From Polaribacter sejongensis (lineage in GTDB: Bacteria > Bacteroidota > Bacteroidia > Flavobacteriales > Flavobacteriaceae): a DNA stretch of 64,000 bases. Positions within the stretch are counted from its first letter, which is position 1, and every line of letters starts with the position of its first letter. The stretch lies in NCBI RefSeq assembly GCF_038024065.1, contig NZ_CP150667.1, positions 2,735,501 through 2,799,500 on the forward strand, in the 5' to 3' direction. Both the position numbers and the translations under genes were made by a program. Below are positions 46,124 through 53,815 of this stretch, one piece after another. Under the pieces are notes generated by a model. That model had not been told where the DNA came from, searched no databases, and was given only the letters and a program-made list of their open reading frames with translations.

Positions 46124-46765
46124 CTATTTTACTCTAGTTATTGTTAAACCATCTCTAATTGGTAAAAGTACCGTTTCTACTCTATCGTCTGTATTTAATA
46201 GTTTATTGTATTCTAAAAGAACTTTGGTGTCTTTGTCTTTAGGATCTAATTTTTCTACTACTTTTCCACTCCAAAGTACATTATCAGATAAAATAATTCC
46301 ACCAGAATTCATTTTATCAATAATTAAATGAAAATAGTTGATGTAATTAGATTTATCTGCATCAATAAAAACCATATCAAATTTCTGGTCAATAGTAGGA
46401 ATAATCTCAATTGCATTCCCCACAAATTGTTCTATTTGATTTCTAAAACCAGATTTTTCAAAATATTTATTTTGAAGTGTTTCTAATTCTTCATTCTTAT
46501 CTAAAGTAAAAATTTTTCCTTCGGATGACAATCCTTCCGCTAAACACAATGCAGAATAACCAGTATACGTACCTATTTCTAAAATGTTTTTTGGCTGAAT
46601 TAATTTTGAAATCATAGACAATACTCTTCCTTGAAAAGCACCGCTTAACATTCTAGGATTCAATACTTTTTGCCAAGTTTCTTTACTTAATTCTTTTAAA
46701 ATGGTTGGCTCTTGTTGTGAATGTTCCACAACGTAATTGTCTATATTTTCTGGTAAAAAATGCAT
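46124..46765 (-). CDS. SAM-dependent O-methyltransferase (COMT/YrrM type)
   Basis: The 213 residues carry SAM motif I ILEIGTYTGYSALCLAE, the acidic LDKNEE, and FIDADKSNYINYFHLIIDKM with the metal-binding Asp, then ILSDNVLWSGKV. This is the caffeoyl-CoA-OMT-like family (Methyltransf_3), usually Mg2+ dependent. The substrate is unknown. An 8-bp tandem repeat lies just upstream of its start. Confidence 0.92.
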   Translation of the reverse strand: MHFLPENIDNYVVEHSQQEPTILKELSKETWQKVLNPRMLSGAFQGRVLSMISKLIQPKNILEIGTYTGYSALCLAEGLSSEGKIFTLDKNEELETLQNKYFEKSGFRNQIEQFVGNAIEIIPTIDQKFDMVFIDADKSNYINYFHLIIDKMNSGGIILSDNVLWSGKVVEKLDPKDKDTKVLLEYNKLLNTDDRVETVLLPIRDGLTITRVK

Positions 46766-46790
46766 CCTTTTTTAGATTGTTTGATGGTTA

Positions 46791-46820
46791 GATTGTTGGA
46801 TTGTTGGATTGTTGGATTGT
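46791..46820. repeat. Short tandem repeat, GATTGTTG units
   Basis: GATTGTTG occurs almost four times in a row (3.75 copies), beginning 26 bases upstream of the O-methyltransferase start. Variable copy number could alter its promoter spacing. Confidence 0.8.
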
Positions 46821-46864
46821 AATTTCTAATAATCGAATATAATAATAATCTAATATTCTAAACT

Positions 46865-46900
46865 AAAAAAACGGAATCTATATTTCTATAAATCCCGTTT
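46865..46900 (-). terminator. Terminator of the sigma/zinc-finger operon
   Basis: On the minus strand AAACGGGATTTATAGA and TCTATATTCCGTTT-type arms form a stem followed by TTTTTTT. It lies 54 bases past the zinc-finger gene stop. Confidence 0.7.
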
Positions 46901-46953
46901 CAATCTAACAAAAAATCAAAAAATGTAGTTTTTTAAAAACTACCAAAATATCT

Positions 46954-47217
46954 TTATGACTTTATTTTATCAAACTCTTTTTTTAGAGCTTCTTTATCTT
47001 CTTTACTCATACAAATCTTATTTTCTTTACAACTCTTTGCATGTCCTTTATACAGTATTGTAAGAAGATTATTTTGTTTTGAATATTTAGCGCATTTTTT
47101 ACACCTTATAAAATGAATACCTAATTTCATTTTTTCTAATAAGGTAGCTGCACCATATTGATTTTTATCACAAATAGTTGTGGCTTCGTCGCAAGTAATT
47201 TTTAAACTTTTAAACAT
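46954..47217 (-). CDS. Small zinc-finger protein, candidate anti-sigma factor
   Basis: The 87 residues contain HFIRCKKCAKYSKQN, the H-x3-C-x2-C core of anti-sigma ZAS domains. A Cys-rich tail (SCKENKICMSKED) follows, but there is no membrane span. It starts three bases after the ECF sigma stop, the normal position of an anti-sigma gene. Cytosolic ZAS proteins without a transmembrane part often respond to redox or zinc. Binding to the sigma factor is inferred from position and motif. Confidence 0.75.
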   Translation of the reverse strand: MFKSLKITCDEATTICDKNQYGAATLLEKMKLGIHFIRCKKCAKYSKQNNLLTILYKGHAKSCKENKICMSKEDKEALKKEFDKIKS

Positions 47218-47220
47218 CTC

Positions 47221-47787
47221 TTAATTATTAAACCAGTTATCTTCCATACATTTTCTAAGCTGTGTTCTTGCCCTATGTATAATAACCCATAAGTTTGACG
47301 CCGTAATATCTAATTCCTTACAAATTTCTTCAGTTTCAAACTCTTGAATAGTTTTCATTCTAAAAACCATTCCGTATTTTTCAGGTAAAGCATCTATGCA
47401 AGATTCTAACTGACTTTTTAATTCTTCGTTTTCAATGGTTTTTTCCGACTGATTGTCCCAACTCTGTGGCACTCTCTCTTCTAACCAATTACCTTCATTT
47501 TCACCATCATCATAAAAATTCATTCTAACTTCGGCTTGTCCTTTTTTAGAATTTATTTTTCTATAATAATCTATTATTTTTCTTTTTAAAATAGAAATTA
47601 ACCACGTTCTTTCGGTAGATTTTCCTTGAAAATTTTTAGCAGATTTTAAGCCAGCAAAAAAAGTATCTTGAACTAAATCTTTCGCTAAATCACTATTATT
47701 TACACGCACAACAGCATAATTATACATATAATCTGCATAATTATCTATCCATTTGTCTGTGTTTAATACAACTTGCTCTTCTGTCAT
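47221..47787 (-). CDS. ECF-type RNA polymerase sigma factor
   Basis: The 188 residues have region 2 (DLVQDTFFAGLKSAKNFQGK) with the -10 binding stretch STERTWLISILKRKIIDYYRK, a linker with an acidic stretch (NFYDDGENEGNWLEE), and region 4 (MKTIQEFETEEICKELDITA followed by SNLWVIIHRARTQLRKCMED). Regulon unknown. Cotranscribed with the zinc-finger gene. Confidence 0.93.
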   Translation of the reverse strand: MTEEQVVLNTDKWIDNYADYMYNYAVVRVNNSDLAKDLVQDTFFAGLKSAKNFQGKSTERTWLISILKRKIIDYYRKINSKKGQAEVRMNFYDDGENEGNWLEERVPQSWDNQSEKTIENEELKSQLESCIDALPEKYGMVFRMKTIQEFETEEICKELDITASNLWVIIHRARTQLRKCMEDNWFNN

Positions 47788-48072
47788 CTAATAAATAAAA
47801 CTCAAAGATAATGTTATTTTTTTATTCTTTGTACATATACAATTCCTTCATATCGTAAAATCTCCTAAATAAATTCAATTAATAAGAAATTAGAAGTCTA
47901 AAATAGACATAAATTACAACAAAAATAAAACGAAGTCTATTCTTAGAAAAACATAAATATAGACAACTAAATCAGTTATTATTTTTTATTTGATTAAGAT
48001 TAACGCAAGATTAACTAGTTTAATATTTAATGCTTTTCCTTACATTTACATACTATTTAAAAAACATAAAGT

Positions 48073-48891
48073 ATGTCAGCAGCAAAAAAAGAATATAAAA
48101 AAGTTACGGTAAAATCTTTGGTAGATATGAAGAAAAATGGAGAGAAAATTTCCATGTTAACTGCCTATGACTTTACAATGGCAAAAATTTTAGATGGAGC
48201 TGGAATCGATGTTCTTTTGGTGGGAGATTCTGCCTCTAATGTTATGGCAGGTCATGAAACAACTTTACCTATTACTTTAGATCAAATGATTTATCATGCA
48301 AGTTCTGTAGTTAGAGCTATTACTAGATGTTTAGTGGTTGTAGATTTACCTTTTGGTAGTTACCAATCGGACCCAAAAGAAGCGTTACGTTCTGCTATTA
48401 GAATTATGAAAGAAAGCGGCGGACATTCTATAAAGTTAGAAGGTGGTAAAGAAATTAAAGAATCTATTAAACGCATTTTAAATGCCGGAATTCCTGTAAT
48501 GGGACATTTAGGTTTAACACCACAATCTATCTATAAATTCGGTACGTATACCGTAAGAGCAAAGGAAGAAGAAGAAGCAGAACAATTAATGGAAGATGCT
48601 TTAATGTTAGAAAGATTAGGCTGTTTTGCCGTTGTTTTAGAAAAAGTACCGGCTAAATTAGCACAAGAGGTTGCAGAGGCTATTTCTATTCCTGTAATTG
48701 GTATTGGTGCGGGAAATGGTGTTGATGGTCAGGTTTTAGTTACCCATGATATGTTAGGAATGACACATGAATTTCATCCTCGTTTTTTACGTAGATATTT
48801 AGATATGCATACAGAAATGACGGGTGCTTTTAAATCTTATATTGATGATGTAAAAAGTAGTGATTTCCCTAATGATAAAGAGCAGTATTAG
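48073..48891 (+). CDS. panB: 3-methyl-2-oxobutanoate hydroxymethyltransferase
   Basis: The 272-residue PanB has [40 protein letters not shown], the Mg-binding Asp of [20 protein letters not shown], and the C-terminal [20 protein letters not shown]. It catalyses the first step of pantothenate synthesis, with methylene-THF as one-carbon donor. It is a standalone gene here; panC and panD are not adjacent. Confidence 0.96.
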   Translation: MSAAKKEYKKVTVKSLVDMKKNGEKISMLTAYDFTMAKILDGAGIDVLLVGDSASNVMAGHETTLPITLDQMIYHASSVVRAITRCLVVVDLPFGSYQSDPKEALRSAIRIMKESGGHSIKLEGGKEIKESIKRILNAGIPVMGHLGLTPQSIYKFGTYTVRAKEEEEAEQLMEDALMLERLGCFAVVLEKVPAKLAQEVAEAISIPVIGIGAGNGVDGQVLVTHDMLGMTHEFHPRFLRRYLDMHTEMTGAFKSYIDDVKSSDFPNDKEQY

Positions 48892-48951
48892 GGCCCATCC
48901 TAACCTTCCCAAAGGGAAGGGACTTGTTGTTACAAAAATATGATCCACTAG

Positions 48952-48994
48952 TTTCACAGATAAACACGAATGAAGTGTGTGTTTATCTGTGAAA
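48952..48994. terminator. Long hairpin after panB
   Basis: TTTCACAGATAAACAC pairs with GTGTTTATCTGTGAAA, a 16-bp stem, 60 bases beyond panB. No T-run follows, so it may be a repeat remnant rather than a terminator. A CCTTCCC-AAA-GGGAAGG palindrome lies just before it. Confidence 0.5.
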
Positions 48995-49054
48995 TCTGTG
49001 GGAAATAAAAACCTCTGTTGACTATGTTTCTATGTGGTCAAAAAATTATTACAA

Positions 49055-49993
49055 ATGAAAATACTACACTTAGACTCAAATCATCCTTTGTTGATAAATC
49101 AATTAAATGATTTAGGATATACTAACGATGAAGATTACACTTCTTCAAAAGAAGAAATTTTAGCTAAAATTCACAACTACGATGGTTTTATCATTAGAAG
49201 TCGTTTTTCTATTGATAAAACATTTTTAGACAAAGCAACCAATCTAAAGTTTATTGGACGTGTTGGCGCTGGATTAGAAAATATAGATTGTGAGTACGCA
49301 AAAAGCTTAAATATCGGATTAATTGCTGCTCCAGAAGGAAATAGAAACGCTGTAGGAGAACATAGCTTAGGAATGCTATTATCGTTATTTAACAAGCTAA
49401 ACAAAGCTGATAAAGAAGTTAGAAATGGAAAATGGCTACGAGAAGAAAACCGCGGAATTGAACTAGACGGAAGAACGGTTGGTTTAATTGGTTATGGAAA
49501 TATGGGGAAATCTTTTGCAAAAAAACTTCGTGGTTTTGATGTGGAAGTTTTGTGTTATGATATAAAACCAAATGTTGGCGATGCAAATTGTAAACAAGTT
49601 TCATTAGAAGAATTACAAGAAAAGGCAGATGTTTTAAGTTTACACATACCACAAACACCTCTTACTCAAAATATGATAAATGCAAACCTTATCAATGGTT
49701 TTAAAAAGCCTTTTTGGTTGATAAATACCGCACGTGGAAAATCTGTTGTTACCAAAGATTTAGTTTCAGCTTTAAAAGAAGGTAAGATTTTAGGTGCTGG
49801 TTTAGATGTTTTAGAGTACGAAAAAGCATCTTTTGAAAATTTGTTTTCTGATGATAAAATGCCAGATGCTTTTCAATATTTAATCAATTCAGAAAATGTT
49901 TTATTATCACCGCATGTAGCCGGTTGGACTGTTGAAAGTAAAGAACGATTAGCACAGACTATTGTAGATAAAATTAAGGCAAAATTTAATTAG
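49055..49993 (+). CDS. D-2-hydroxyacid dehydrogenase (SerA-like)
   Basis: The 312 residues carry the NAD motif GLIGYGNMGKSFAKKLRGFD with acidic Asp in CYDIKP and the catalytic set Arg (NTARGKSV), Glu (region after VLEYEK) and His (LLSPHVAGWT). ATG at 49055 is chosen over a GTG 21 bases upstream because MKILHLDSNHP is the natural N-terminus. It lacks the ACT regulatory domain of long SerA. It may be phosphoglycerate dehydrogenase or a related hydroxyacid enzyme. Confidence 0.88.
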   Translation: MKILHLDSNHPLLINQLNDLGYTNDEDYTSSKEEILAKIHNYDGFIIRSRFSIDKTFLDKATNLKFIGRVGAGLENIDCEYAKSLNIGLIAAPEGNRNAVGEHSLGMLLSLFNKLNKADKEVRNGKWLREENRGIELDGRTVGLIGYGNMGKSFAKKLRGFDVEVLCYDIKPNVGDANCKQVSLEELQEKADVLSLHIPQTPLTQNMINANLINGFKKPFWLINTARGKSVVTKDLVSALKEGKILGAGLDVLEYEKASFENLFSDDKMPDAFQYLINSENVLLSPHVAGWTVESKERLAQTIVDKIKAKFN

Positions 49994-50013
49994 ATCATTT
50001 TATTTTAACATTC

Positions 50014-50046
50014 AGACCCTTCAGGTTTTAAAAACCTGAAGGGTCT
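50014..50046. repeat. 33-nt perfect palindrome (CCTTCAGG type), copy 2
   Basis: Identical to the copies at 22744 and 60535. It begins 20 bases past the dehydrogenase stop and is followed by TTTTTATTTTAT, so it probably works as a terminator. Confidence 0.92.
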
Positions 50047-50085
50047 TTTTATTTTATAAAACTTAAGGAGTAATTACATAGGGTT

Positions 50086-50260
50086 GTGTTATCACTGTTA
50101 TGAGACTACTACTTTGGTCGAAATGACAATTTTGTGTTTTTTTTATGTTCAGCTATGCTTACACCCAGTTTTGTCATTTCGATCTTTTTAGAAGTAATCT
50201 CATGAGGTTGCTCGTTTTTACGTTAGCTTCTTTATAGGTTTATTCAATACTTTGAAATCA
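50086..50260. repeat. TGTCATTTCGA-type palindromic elements, copy 3
   Basis: Halves include GTGTTATCACTGTTATGAGAC, TGGTCGAAATGACAA, a spacer with ACACCCAG, TTTTGTCATTTCGATC and AGTAATCTCATGAGG. The same pieces occur at 22440-22736. The 402-base gap 49994-50395 holds only this and the 33-nt palindrome. Confidence 0.75.
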
Positions 50261-50395
50261 CAAAAATTCATTAACTTGTTAGCCTTTCTTATTCCTAATA
50301 AAAAATAAGAAGAAATTTATTATTGTCAATTTTTATGAGTTTTCTCAATCGTCAAAAGTCTCATTTCATATTGACAATTGTATAAAAAAATTACT

Positions 50396-50854
50396 ATGCC
50401 ATACAAAGCAACATCAGTAGAAGAGTATATAAACCAAGTACCTGAAGATCGTAAAAGTGCGTTACATAAATTACGAAAAACTATTCTAGAAAACCTACCT
50501 AACGGTTTTAAAGAAGGTATTCAGTATGGAATGATCGGCTATTATGTTCCTCATTCTTTGTATCTAGATGGTTATCATTGCAACCCAAAAGAACCTTTGC
50601 CTTTTATGAGTTTTGCTTCTCAAAAAAACTCCATAAATTTATATCATAGCGGTATTTATGCCGTTCCAGAAATTAAAGATTGGTTTGTAAATGAATATCC
50701 AAAACATTGCAAACGGAAATTAGATATGGGTAAAAGTTGTATCCGTTTTAAAAAAGTAGCAGAAATTCCTTTTGAATTAATTGCTGAATTATGTAAAAAA
50801 ATAACTGTTGATGAGTGGATAGCAGTTTATGAAACTAATATTAAAAAGAAGTAG
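50396..50854 (+). CDS. DUF1801 family protein (YdhG-like)
   Basis: From ATG at 50396 the protein is 152 residues, MPYKATSVEEYINQVPEDRK. It contains the family core RKTILENLPNGFKEGIQYGM, PFMSFASQKNSINLYHSGI and GKSCIRFKKVAEIPFELIAE. DUF1801/YdhG proteins are small cytosolic proteins, one of which is a frataxin-like B. subtilis iron chaperone; the function here is unproven. It is the first of four closely spaced plus-strand genes. Confidence 0.82.
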   Translation: MPYKATSVEEYINQVPEDRKSALHKLRKTILENLPNGFKEGIQYGMIGYYVPHSLYLDGYHCNPKEPLPFMSFASQKNSINLYHSGIYAVPEIKDWFVNEYPKHCKRKLDMGKSCIRFKKVAEIPFELIAELCKKITVDEWIAVYETNIKKK

Positions 50855-50857
50855 TTT

Positions 50858-51244
50858 ATGAAAAATAGAGTTACAGGAATTGGAGGTTTATTTTTTAAAT
50901 CTGAAGATGCCAAAGCAGCCAAAGAATGGTACAAAAATCATTTAGGTTTTAATACTGATGATTGGGGATGTACTTTCTGGTGGAAAGATGAAAATGGGAA
51001 TAAATGTTCAACACAATGGAGTCCGTTTGCAGAGGATACCAAACATTTTGAACCTTCTAAAAAGGACTTTATGTTTAATTACAGAGTAGAAAATTTAGTA
51101 CAATTATTAGCTGAATTAAAGAAAGAAGGTGTTACTATTGTGGGTGAAATGGAAGAACATGACTACGGTAAATTCGGTTGGATTTTAGACAACGAAGGAA
51201 ACAAAATTGAGCTTTGGGAACCGATAGATAAAGCTTTTCTTTAG
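50858..51244 (+). CDS. VOC/glyoxalase-superfamily protein
   Basis: The 128 residues are two beta-alpha-beta-beta-beta halves (GGLFFKSEDAKAAKEWYKNH at the start and GWILDNEGNKIELWEP with the terminal metal-ligand Glu). The chain has candidate metal ligands but no clear enzyme subfamily. It starts three bases after the DUF1801 stop, so it is translationally linked. Confidence 0.82.
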   Translation: MKNRVTGIGGLFFKSEDAKAAKEWYKNHLGFNTDDWGCTFWWKDENGNKCSTQWSPFAEDTKHFEPSKKDFMFNYRVENLVQLLAELKKEGVTIVGEMEEHDYGKFGWILDNEGNKIELWEPIDKAFL

Positions 51245-51275
51245 AAATATATATGAACAAATTAATCAAAAAATC

Positions 51276-51689
51276 ATGTCAGAAAAAAGTAAAAACTTAG
51301 AGGAGAACCTAAAACAAACTGCTGGTTCAATTTCTAAGGATGCAAAAGAAACCCTTGAAAATACGAAACAAAAAGCGAATGAATTTATAGAAGATGCTAA
51401 AGAAGTTTTTGAAGATACAAAAGGAAAAGTAAATGAACTTTTATCTGATGAAAACATAGATAAAGTAAAACATAAAGCAGAAGAATACTCTGAAATAGCA
51501 AAACAAAAAACAACTGAATTTACAGATGACGCCAAAGAAACCTATGAAGATTTAAAAGAAAAAGGTTCTGAATTAGCTGGAGACGCTGCAGAACATTTAG
51601 CCGATTTTGCAGAAGATGCTAAAGAAGAACTACAAGAGATGAAAGAAAAGTCGAAAAGCTTTTTACAACGATTATTTGGAAAATCATAA
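51276..51689 (+). CDS. Repetitive Lys/Glu-rich amphipathic helical protein
   Basis: The 137 residues consist of 11-residue-like repeats of the type AKETLENTKQKANEF, AKEVFEDTKGKVNEL and AKETYEDLKEKGSEL. They resemble LEA-type and YtxH-like stress proteins. There is no signal or span. The tail SKSFLQRLFGKS is basic-amphipathic and may bind membranes. Desiccation or osmotic protection is inferred by family resemblance only. Confidence 0.65.
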   Translation: MSEKSKNLEENLKQTAGSISKDAKETLENTKQKANEFIEDAKEVFEDTKGKVNELLSDENIDKVKHKAEEYSEIAKQKTTEFTDDAKETYEDLKEKGSELAGDAAEHLADFAEDAKEELQEMKEKSKSFLQRLFGKS

Positions 51690-51701
51690 AGAGAAGTAAT
51701 T

Positions 51702-52100
51702 ATGCATTTTTTATCTGATTACCCAACTGAGATTTTAATCTTACTATTTTTAATCATTACTTTTTTAATATCTGCATTCGAAAAAATACTAGATTGGAAA
51801 GGAACGATCTCTTTTATAAAAGATCATTTTAAAAATTCTCCATTAAAAGGCAGTGTTCCGTTTTTATTATTCATTTTATTAATCATAGAAATTCTTGCTG
51901 TAGGATTTATGATTGTTGGAGTGTATCAAATTTATACTTCAGAAGCAAAAGAAATTGCATTACTCGGAATACAGCTTTCTGCGATCAGTATAATTTTTAT
52001 GCTTATTGGGCAACGTCTTGCAAAAGATTATCCAGGAGCGATGTCTTTAGGTGTCTATTTTATCATTTCACTTTGTGGTGTATATTTACTAAATAAGTAA
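51702..52100 (+). CDS. DoxX-like four-span membrane protein
   Basis: The 132 residues have spans at about 10-26, 50-73, 84-103 and 110-129, with FLISAFEKILDW after span 1 as in DoxX/SURF4 proteins. Function unknown; some relatives serve oxidase assembly. It ends the four-gene operon, followed 42 bases later by a strong terminator. Confidence 0.72.
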   Translation: MHFLSDYPTEILILLFLIITFLISAFEKILDWKGTISFIKDHFKNSPLKGSVPFLLFILLIIEILAVGFMIVGVYQIYTSEAKEIALLGIQLSAISIIFMLIGQRLAKDYPGAMSLGVYFIISLCGVYLLNK

Positions 52101-52141
52101 AACTGATATTTTTTATCAATTATATAAATAATATTTATAGA

Positions 52142-52182
52142 AAAAGCTCTTAAAACAATCGTTTTAAGAGCTTTTCTTTTTT
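52142..52182 (+). terminator. Intrinsic terminator after the DoxX-like gene
   Basis: AAAAGCTCTTAAAAC pairs with GTTTTAAGAGCTTTT across an AATC loop, followed by CTTTTTT. This is the clearest terminator in the window. Confidence 0.93.
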
Positions 52183-52803
52183 AGCTAAGGTATTTCTATT
52201 CTATTAGAGTTAAACTTTTAACAAGTCTTTTTAAAATCATTTTTAATGGCTTTTTAAGTACAAAAACTAAAGTAAGATATACTTTTCTTCTTTTTGATGT
52301 AAATGAAACTGAAAATTGATTTTAGAACCTTCTTTTTTTCAATTTTGATATCTCTTTCTTAAAAACATCTTTATTTAGTATTCTTAAATATTTATACATT
52401 ACGACTTGTTTACAAAAAAAATTGAACTTTATCCGATAAGAAAAAACACAACTAAACCAGAATTTAAAAGAGAATACAATTTTTAGTAAAAACTAATTAT
52501 AATTTAATTTAGAAACTAAAAATCAGAATTACATTCTAATTACTTCTATTTATAAAAAAGTAATTTATCTTGAAGTAACTGAACTTTTCAAACTTGTTTT
52601 AAATACGTAAAACGGTTATTCTATAATTCTACAAATGCTACCACTACTCCAACATTAATAATCATTAGATAAAATTAAATCGTTCTTATCTGGTAATCTA
52701 TTTTTTAATTTAATGTTTGTAGCTAAACCATAAAACCATTCTTAAATCAATTTTTTAAATATTGTTTTAAAAAACGCTCCTAATTTTAGATTAAAAACTA
52801 AAA
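52183..52803. other. Gene-free AT-rich stretch next to parS-like sites
   Basis: About 620 bases without any open frame of note, without recognised repeats and without a perfect DnaA box (TTATCCACA or its complement). It is exceptionally AT-rich. It lies between a terminator and the first parS-like site. An origin-related or untranslated-RNA role cannot be excluded; nothing specific is visible. Confidence 0.4.
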
Positions 52804-52819
52804 TGTTCCACGAGGAACA
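52804..52819. other. parS-like site 1
   Basis: TGTTCCACGAGGAACA differs from the palindrome TGTTCCACGTGGAACA at one central base, the core of ParB-binding parS sites. An identical 16-mer lies at 53781-53796. Confidence 0.65.
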
Positions 52820-52842
52820 ACTTGATTTTTTGCTTATAAAAA

Positions 52843-52870
52843 AACCTTCAAAATTATTTTTTTGAAGGTT
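52843..52870 (-). terminator. Terminator of the methyltransferase gene
   Basis: AACCTTCAAAA and TTTTGAAGGTT form a stem; on the minus strand a T-run follows. It is 32 bases past the stop of the 52903-53760 gene. Confidence 0.75.
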
Positions 52871-52902
52871 GATAATTCTTTTAAAAAAGAAAAATTATAA
52901 TT

Positions 52903-53760
52903 CTACTTATTTTTAATTACATAAATTAAAGAAGAATATTCTTTTGTTTTCCTTGCTTTTAAATTGGAAACAAAACCTCTATGAAGTGCTTTCAAAGGAT
53001 TCATTTTTCCTGTTTTATATTTTTCACTTAAAAGCGAAACATAGTAAGAATCAAACTTCATTGGCAATGTTTTTTCTACAATCATATTCTCTTCAGAAAA
53101 AATTTTCTGAATTGAATTTTGAGAAAAATGCCAAAGATGTCTTGGCACATCAAAAGCCGCCCAATACTCTTTATAATATTTTGCATCATCACTTTTATGA
53201 TTCGGAACTGCAATGATCAATCTTCCATTTTCAGAAAGCAATTCTTTTAATTTAGAAATGTAATCAGACAATTTTTCTACATGTTCTAAAACATGCCAAA
53301 GCGTAATAACATCAAATTTTTTATTTTGGATATCAAGTAATTCTTCTTGTAAAATAACTCCTTTATCATTTGCAATTTCTCTAGCATCAGCACTTGGTTC
53401 TACACCAAGAACATTCCAATGATTAGATACGCAAACTTTTAAAAAATCTCCCGTACCTGCTCCAACATCTAAAATATTTTTAGACTCTGTTTTAAAGGAA
53501 TTAATTAAATTTAATTTACTCCTTAATGTAACATTCTTTACAGACTGATAAACCTTATCCATTAATGTTTTTTTACTATCAGTGTGTGAAATATAATTTT
53601 CACTCTTATAGTAATTTTCTAGATCTACAGGAATTGGTGATGTTACCAACATATCATATTCTGTATTAAACATCACTTCATAAGTTTCATCTGAAACCGT
53701 AAAATCTTTGCAGTTTAAATAAGGTTCTAACTTTTTGTGAAGCCCTCTTTTCTCCCCCAT
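52903..53760 (-). CDS. Class I SAM methyltransferase (Methyltransf_23 type)
   Basis: The 285 residues have a ~85-residue N-terminal segment, then SAM motif I NILDVGAGTGDFLKVC (~95-108), motif II VLGVEPSADAREIA, WHVLEHVEKLSDYI and IIAVPNHKSDDAKYY. The family includes enzymes of quinone, antibiotic and sugar methylation. The protein begins with a Cys and Lys-rich region (LHKKLEPYLNCKDFTVS). It lies between two parS-like sites and upstream of mnmG on the same strand. Substrate unknown. Confidence 0.85.
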   Translation of the reverse strand: MGEKRGLHKKLEPYLNCKDFTVSDETYEVMFNTEYDMLVTSPIPVDLENYYKSENYISHTDSKKTLMDKVYQSVKNVTLRSKLNLINSFKTESKNILDVGAGTGDFLKVCVSNHWNVLGVEPSADAREIANDKGVILQEELLDIQNKKFDVITLWHVLEHVEKLSDYISKLKELLSENGRLIIAVPNHKSDDAKYYKEYWAAFDVPRHLWHFSQNSIQKIFSEENMIVEKTLPMKFDSYYVSLLSEKYKTGKMNPLKALHRGFVSNLKARKTKEYSSLIYVIKNK

Positions 53761-53780
53761 AATACTTTTTCTTTATAATA

Positions 53781-53796
53781 TGTTCCACGAGGAACA
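53781..53796. other. parS-like site 2
   Basis: TGTTCCACGAGGAACA, identical to site 1, lies 21 bases upstream of the methyltransferase start and 20 bases after the mnmG stop. Confidence 0.65.
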
Positions 53797-53815
53797 TAGC
53801 AATTATTTTCACAAT

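Noticed and set aside
46791..46820. CRISPR-like array
   Set aside because: Short contiguous 8-bp units without spacers, and no cas gene anywhere in the window.
52183..52803. DnaA boxes marking oriC
   Set aside because: No TTATCCACA or close variant with correct core was found; the nearest strings (TTATCCGAT, TTATCTGGT) miss the CACA end.
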